Below are positions 60,335-64,000 of a DNA stretch of 64,000 bases, piece after piece. Location of the stretch: contig BBZU01000005.1 in NCBI GenBank assembly GCA_001304995.1, positions 99,841 through 163,840 on the forward strand, written 5' to 3'. How positions within the stretch are numbered: the first letter of the stretch is position 1; each line of letters starts with the position of its first letter. The notes under the pieces were generated by a model. That model saw nothing but the letters and a program-made list of their open reading frames with translations. It did not search any database and was not told the origin of the DNA. Source of the DNA: Clostridia bacterium UC5.1-1D10. Its GTDB lineage: Bacteria > Bacillota > Clostridia > Lachnospirales > Anaerotignaceae. The position numbers were made by a program, and so were the translations under genes.

Positions 60335-60602
60335 AATTTCCCTTCTGTTATAAAAAATATCAAATGATACAGTTTGATGTGCAGTTACATACTTAAAATA
60401 TAACACTTTTTACATATATTGGCAAGTATTAGACATAAAAATAAGACCGATTGCATAATTTTCAGAAAAAATTATATCAGTTTTTGTTTTTGTGCCTTTT
60501 TTTATTTTTAGAAATAATCAGTTCCGATTTTTCGCGATATGTTAAGAAATTTTGACAATTTTCACGTAAAGCGAAAAAACAATAAATTACAGAAGGGAAA
60601 TT
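60335..60602. mobile_element. Candidate invertible promoter segment (268 bp)
   Basis: AATTTCCCTTCTGT at 60335-60348 and its exact inverse ACAGAAGGGAAATT at 60589-60602 bound the segment. Each end is built like a tyrosine-recombinase core: outer and inner arms (ATAACAGAA and TTCTGTTAT at the left end; TTACAGAA and a degenerate TTTTGT at the right) around a 6-bp centre TTTCCC, which is GGGAAA at the other end. Inside is a leftward promoter. There is no gene inside. The left site could also be read as a simple terminator after the recombinase gene. Confidence 0.65.
60397..60425 (-). promoter_or_regulatory. Leftward promoter inside the invertible segment
   Basis: On the minus strand TTGCCA, 17 bp, TATATT. 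It points at the 3' end of the recombinase; inversion of the segment would move it to 60512-60540 facing the downstream genes. A second leftward extended -10 (TGATATAAT) is at 60471-60479. Confidence 0.6.
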
Positions 60603-60625
60603 TTGTTTTTAACAAGTGAGAATGA

Positions 60626-61432
60626 ATGAAAGAGATTAGATTAACAGCCGAAAGCATCAATACATTTTTACAAAAGAAAACAGAAGCTGGGAATAAACCG
60701 GAAACCATTACAGAATATCGACGCATCTTACTGGCTTTGCGAAAATGGATGCTGCCAGATACTGCATTGCAAAAGGAAACATTGCAGCAATGGAAGATAT
60801 ATATGCAGTCAGAAGGTATTTTGGCGGTAAGAACCATTAACCGAAGGCTGACGGTGGTCAACCAGTTTTTGGATTTTGCAGGAGAGCGGAACTGGCAAGT
60901 ATCCTGTATCCGCTTGGAAGAAGGCGAAAAAGCAGTTTTAAATCGGAGTGAATATATTCGATTGCTTCAGGCTGCAAGACAGATGCATAAAGAACAGATT
61001 TATTTTATTATGAAGACCATTTGTGTTCTAGGCGTTTCTTTGCGAGAATTTCCTCAGGTCACCGTTGGTTTTATCAAAAAGGGCAGAGGGGAATTTATAA
61101 CAGGGGAAAATGTCAGGAAGATTGTGGTACCATCAGGTCTGCAAAAAGAGCTGTTGGCATATTGTGCGCGTAATGGGATTCGTAAGGGTCCCATTTTTCT
61201 TGCGCAAAGAGGGGGAGATCTGCACCGCGTTGTTGTAAACTCCGCCATGAAACAGTTGTGTCAGTTAGCAGGCGTAAATCCGGAAAAAGCAACACCAAGC
61301 TGTTTGCGTGAGTTGTATGAACAAACGCAGCAGGAATTGCAAGAAAACATTTCCGTTTTACTTTTTCAGTATTATGAGAAGCTGCTGGAAGCTGATGATG
61401 TAACGGCAGCTTGGGAAGGGCGTGGTTTATGA
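60626..61432 (+). CDS. Degenerate tyrosine-recombinase paralogue
   Basis: 268 residues in one unbroken frame. It aligns along its length with the recombinase upstream: an N-terminal helical domain (SINTFLQKKTEAGNKPETITEYRRIL), a YIRLLQAARQ segment matching YIRLVQAAER, and a shared KKGRxE motif. The catalytic residues are lost: the first arginine (GIRVSEL) is replaced in GVSLREF, HNLRHLF becomes PSCLRELY, and the LGHxxxxTTxxY end is absent. It is therefore likely a non-catalytic partner or DNA-binding regulator. Its stop overlaps an ATG (ATGA) 48 bp before the surface-protein start. The ribosome site is weak (AAGTGAG). Confidence 0.75.
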   Translation: MKEIRLTAESINTFLQKKTEAGNKPETITEYRRILLALRKWMLPDTALQKETLQQWKIYMQSEGILAVRTINRRLTVVNQFLDFAGERNWQVSCIRLEEGEKAVLNRSEYIRLLQAARQMHKEQIYFIMKTICVLGVSLREFPQVTVGFIKKGRGEFITGENVRKIVVPSGLQKELLAYCARNGIRKGPIFLAQRGGDLHRVVVNSAMKQLCQLAGVNPEKATPSCLRELYEQTQQELQENISVLLFQYYEKLLEADDVTAAWEGRGL

Positions 61433-61479
61433 GAAAAGGTTTTTTAGAAGAGATTCAAGAAAAGAATAGGAGGAGAAGT

Positions 61480-64000
61480 ATGAAAAAAGGACTATGGAAA
61501 CGGCGGGCATTTGCCTTTTTGGTTGCAGCTGCTAAGGGGTATATGCAGCAGAAACAGAAGGAAATGAAACGTCAGAAAATGCGATTACAGAAGAAGTATC
61601 GGCAAGAGTACATGAAAATGGCTGCACACTGCCTTCTGACCATGAAGGAGATTGTGTGACAGAACCAGTGGAAAATACAGAAGAACCGACAGAAAGAGTA
61701 CATGAAGAAGGTTGTAAACTGGCTCCCGATCATGAAGGTGACTGCATGACAGAATCTGCAGAAAATACAGAACAACAGCCGGCAAGAGTACATGTAGATG
61801 GCTGTATTCTGCCTTCCGATCATGAGGGTGAATGTGAAGTAGAAGAAATGCTAGTAAAGGCACCACTTGCAGCGGGAACGATTTATGTTGCCAATACTGC
61901 GGGCACTTCTGGGAATATTGGCAGTAAGGAAAATCCGTATACTTCTTTAGCAAAAGCAGTAAAAGAAGCAGCAGATAGAACTACAATTGTTGTATTGGAG
62001 GATATGACAATTGAAGAGCCTATTACTGTAGAAGGCAAAAGTATTAAGATTCAGTCTGAAGAAAGCAATCGGGTTACTTTAACACGTGGTGAAAGTATGG
62101 GTACTAAAAATGATGGCAGAGGGTGGTATAATCCTGCCATGATTGAAGTTACAGTACCAGCTGGAACGAGTAGTGCGTCTTTAACTTTAGAAAATATCAT
62201 TTTAGATGATGCAGGAAAAAATGTGGTGAATATTTTGCACAGCCATCGACAGATTGGTCTGGAAAGACTACGCTGAGCTATAAAGAACAAGGGATAAATA
62301 AAGAAATAGAGGTTCCGAATACAAACATCGTTCAGGATGCCATTGTAGCGGCTTATGGTACAAATGTAGAACAGCCTAATGCGGAGATTGTTCTTGGCAA
62401 AGGTGCTGTTTTGAAAGACTTTGGAGGTATGTCTGCTGTTCGTGTCACAGGTGGTGCAACATTGACTATGAAAGGAGATTCCATAATCTACGATGAAGTT
62501 GTTACCGACAGAGAAAAAGGCAAAATTGGCAGTTTTGGTCCTGCAGGTGCAGTTTGGGTACAAGGAACCCATATAACAATGGAACAAAAATCTTGTATCG
62601 AACATTTGTATGGTCGTGCCATCTATGCGGAAGGTAGTGATGTTACTGTTGACGGTATTATCTCAAATATTGCTGGCGATAAGGATATGTGGAACAGCAC
62701 AGAAGGTCGAGCAGTTTATATGAGAAATCCATACGATTCAGCGAACCCGGATGAAAAAATAAGAAGTTTAGTCCTGGGCGAACATGCTGCGATTAATAGT
62801 ATTAGAACTGCAGAGGTTAACTATCACGGAGCTGTTACCATAATGGATCATAATGTTGATTTTAAAATGTGGAATGGTGCTGTTATTTCTGATATTGATG
62901 GTGCAGGTATTATTGCTTTTGGTAACGCTGAAGCAGCCAAAAACGATGAAACATATCGTGATAATTTTGACTTAAGTGTTGATGGGGAGATTACAAACGT
63001 ACATGGTTGGGCAGCGATTCGTTTGCCAAATAGCAATGATTTAGAACTTGAAATTGGTTCTAATGCCAATATTCATCATAATACAACAGCAAACGGTGTA
63101 TTATATATTCAAGGTACTGGAATTCATATTGATATGGATGGGAATGTACATCACAATACCCAAGGTATTAAAATGTACGCTAACTATGGAGGCCATTCTA
63201 TCACAATGCACAAAAATGCTAAAGTTGAGTATAATCTTGATGGAGGCATCAATGTTGCCCGCGGCACTTTGACAATGGAAGGCGGTAGCATTTCTAATAA
63301 TGGCGGTAGCGGTGTTAGTGTAAGTACTGGTGGCATCTTTGTTATGAATAATGGTATAATTGAAAATAACAGTACGTCAGGCATTGGCGGCGGCGTTGTA
63401 TTTACTTCTACTAAAGGTTGGACTGATGCAGAAATTCCTAGAGTTGAGTTGCGTGGGGGTACTATTCAAAATAACTACATGAACGCAACCATTGAGATAG
63501 ACGAAGATAATTTTACTTTTACGGCAAAAGATGGTACTTCCAATGATATTGCTGTTGGTACTAATAATGAAACTGAGTATAATAAACAAAGTTTTAGTCA
63601 CATCGACCGCAACATGTCCATCAGTGACAGCATGAAAATTGGCAACCCAGACATCTATCTGGAAAAATACAATGTTGTACTGAAAAACCCTGCTGATATC
63701 GATGTCAAGTTTGGTAATGCAAGCTCTAAAGTCATCCAGACTCTGCTGGATGCTTCTGATATCAATGGATGGAGTAGTACAGAATTAGCTTCTTTGTGGT
63801 GTCAGGATGCAAGTGGTTCAGTGGAACTGCTTATGAGCAAACCTTCGGGAATTGTAGATTCCATGCCGGTTTATGCGGCAGTTGTGGCAACAGATGAAAC
63901 AGGCAATGCACTTACAGATGCTTCTGTTGTTTTCTATAACGTAACAGAAAAAGCTAATGGTCTGAATATTGCTTTCCCTGCACCAAATGCAACAGGCTAT
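61480..64000 (+). CDS. Large secreted surface protein with Cys repeats and beta-helix body, two frame breaks, runs off the window
   Basis: Start at the ATG after AGGAGGAGAAGT; a longer in-frame ATG at 61429 overlaps the upstream gene. A signal peptide (RRAFAFLVAAA... with cleavage near VYAAE) is followed by three 30-residue units of the form RVHxxGCxLxxDHEGDC, then a long body with repeated turns such as GGSISNNGGSGVSV, LTMEGGS and NNGIIENN, the style of right-handed beta-helix adhesins. One base is missing near 61531-61538 (VAAAKGVYAAE is the repaired reading) and one G near 62223-62227 (NVGEYFAQPSTD). From about 62230 the frame stays open to the right edge. Ligand unknown. Confidence 0.8.
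61605..61840 (+). repeat. Three tandem 90-bp repeats in the surface-protein gene
   Basis: AGAGTACAT starts units at 61605, 61695 and 61785, an exact 90-bp period; each encodes a GC...DHEGDC or DHEGEC module, the third one incomplete. Confidence 0.85.

Overview
The window reads as chromosomal DNA of a low-to-mid GC, spore-former-lineage Firmicute of class Clostridia, most like Lachnospirales (an Anaerotignum-like relative is my guess, not shown). The support is strong AGGAGG ribosome sites with frequent TTG/GTG starts, TATAAT promoters, a BofC-type protein, a clostridial short protein often mislabelled endosialidase, a pyrophosphate-type phosphofructokinase and the gene order pyrH-frr-uppS-cdsA-dxr-rseP. 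No tRNA, rRNA, CRISPR array or insertion sequence was seen.

Layout. 1-4.1 kb: nucleoside phosphorylase (partial, minus strand), then a catabolic-looking operon of a split YdcZ-type transporter, a ribokinase-family kinase, a flavodoxin-fold reductase and a zinc alcohol dehydrogenase. 4.2-9.7 kb: sbcD-sbcC, an HD-domain hydrolase and luxS. 9.8-18 kb: a Cys/Asn-rich repeat protein, glyA, a TIM-barrel protein, a CBS-domain protein, ferritin, an AEC transporter, pfk and a BofC-like protein. 18.3-26 kb: a GH13 alpha-glycosidase, an RluA pseudouridine synthase, clpC, a conserved small protein and radA. 26-32 kb: pyruvate carboxylase, a DUF1275 membrane protein and comM. 32-37.3 kb: dprA, topA, rpsB, tsf. 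37.4-42.4 kb: a DUF2971 protein and a fructose operon (fruK-fruA-fruR). 42.6-47.8 kb: pyrH-frr-uppS-cdsA-dxr-rseP. 48-54 kb: radical SAM protein, small Cys-rich membrane protein, stalk-domain exported protein, LysM-anchored 5'-nucleotidase, gapA. 54.1-59.3 kb: a KdpE/KdpD-like two-component system, lysA-like decarboxylase and D-serine dehydratase.

The most exciting part is 59.4-64 kb, an AT-richer accessory locus: a tyrosine recombinase with a full catalytic set, a 268-bp segment bounded by 14-bp inverted repeats that carries a good promoter pointing away from the downstream genes, a second recombinase paralogue that has lost its catalytic residues, and a large secreted parallel-beta-helix-like surface protein. 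The arrangement is that of a phase-variable, recombinase-switched surface protein, drawn here in what looks like the OFF orientation.

A second regulatory theme is carbon control: two GGGACN6TGTCC boxes like those bound by the glycolytic repressor CggR lie upstream of gapA, and a related box lies inside the promoter of the GH13 gene; the fructose operon has a phased array of repeats that fits its own DeoR-family regulator.

Data-quality warning: about 23 single-base frame changes, nearly all in short homopolymers, interrupt genes that include essential ones (rpsB, tsf, frr, and rseP). Correcting them gives proteins of normal family length, so I annotate those as single genes and treat the breaks as probable sequencing errors rather than pseudogenes.
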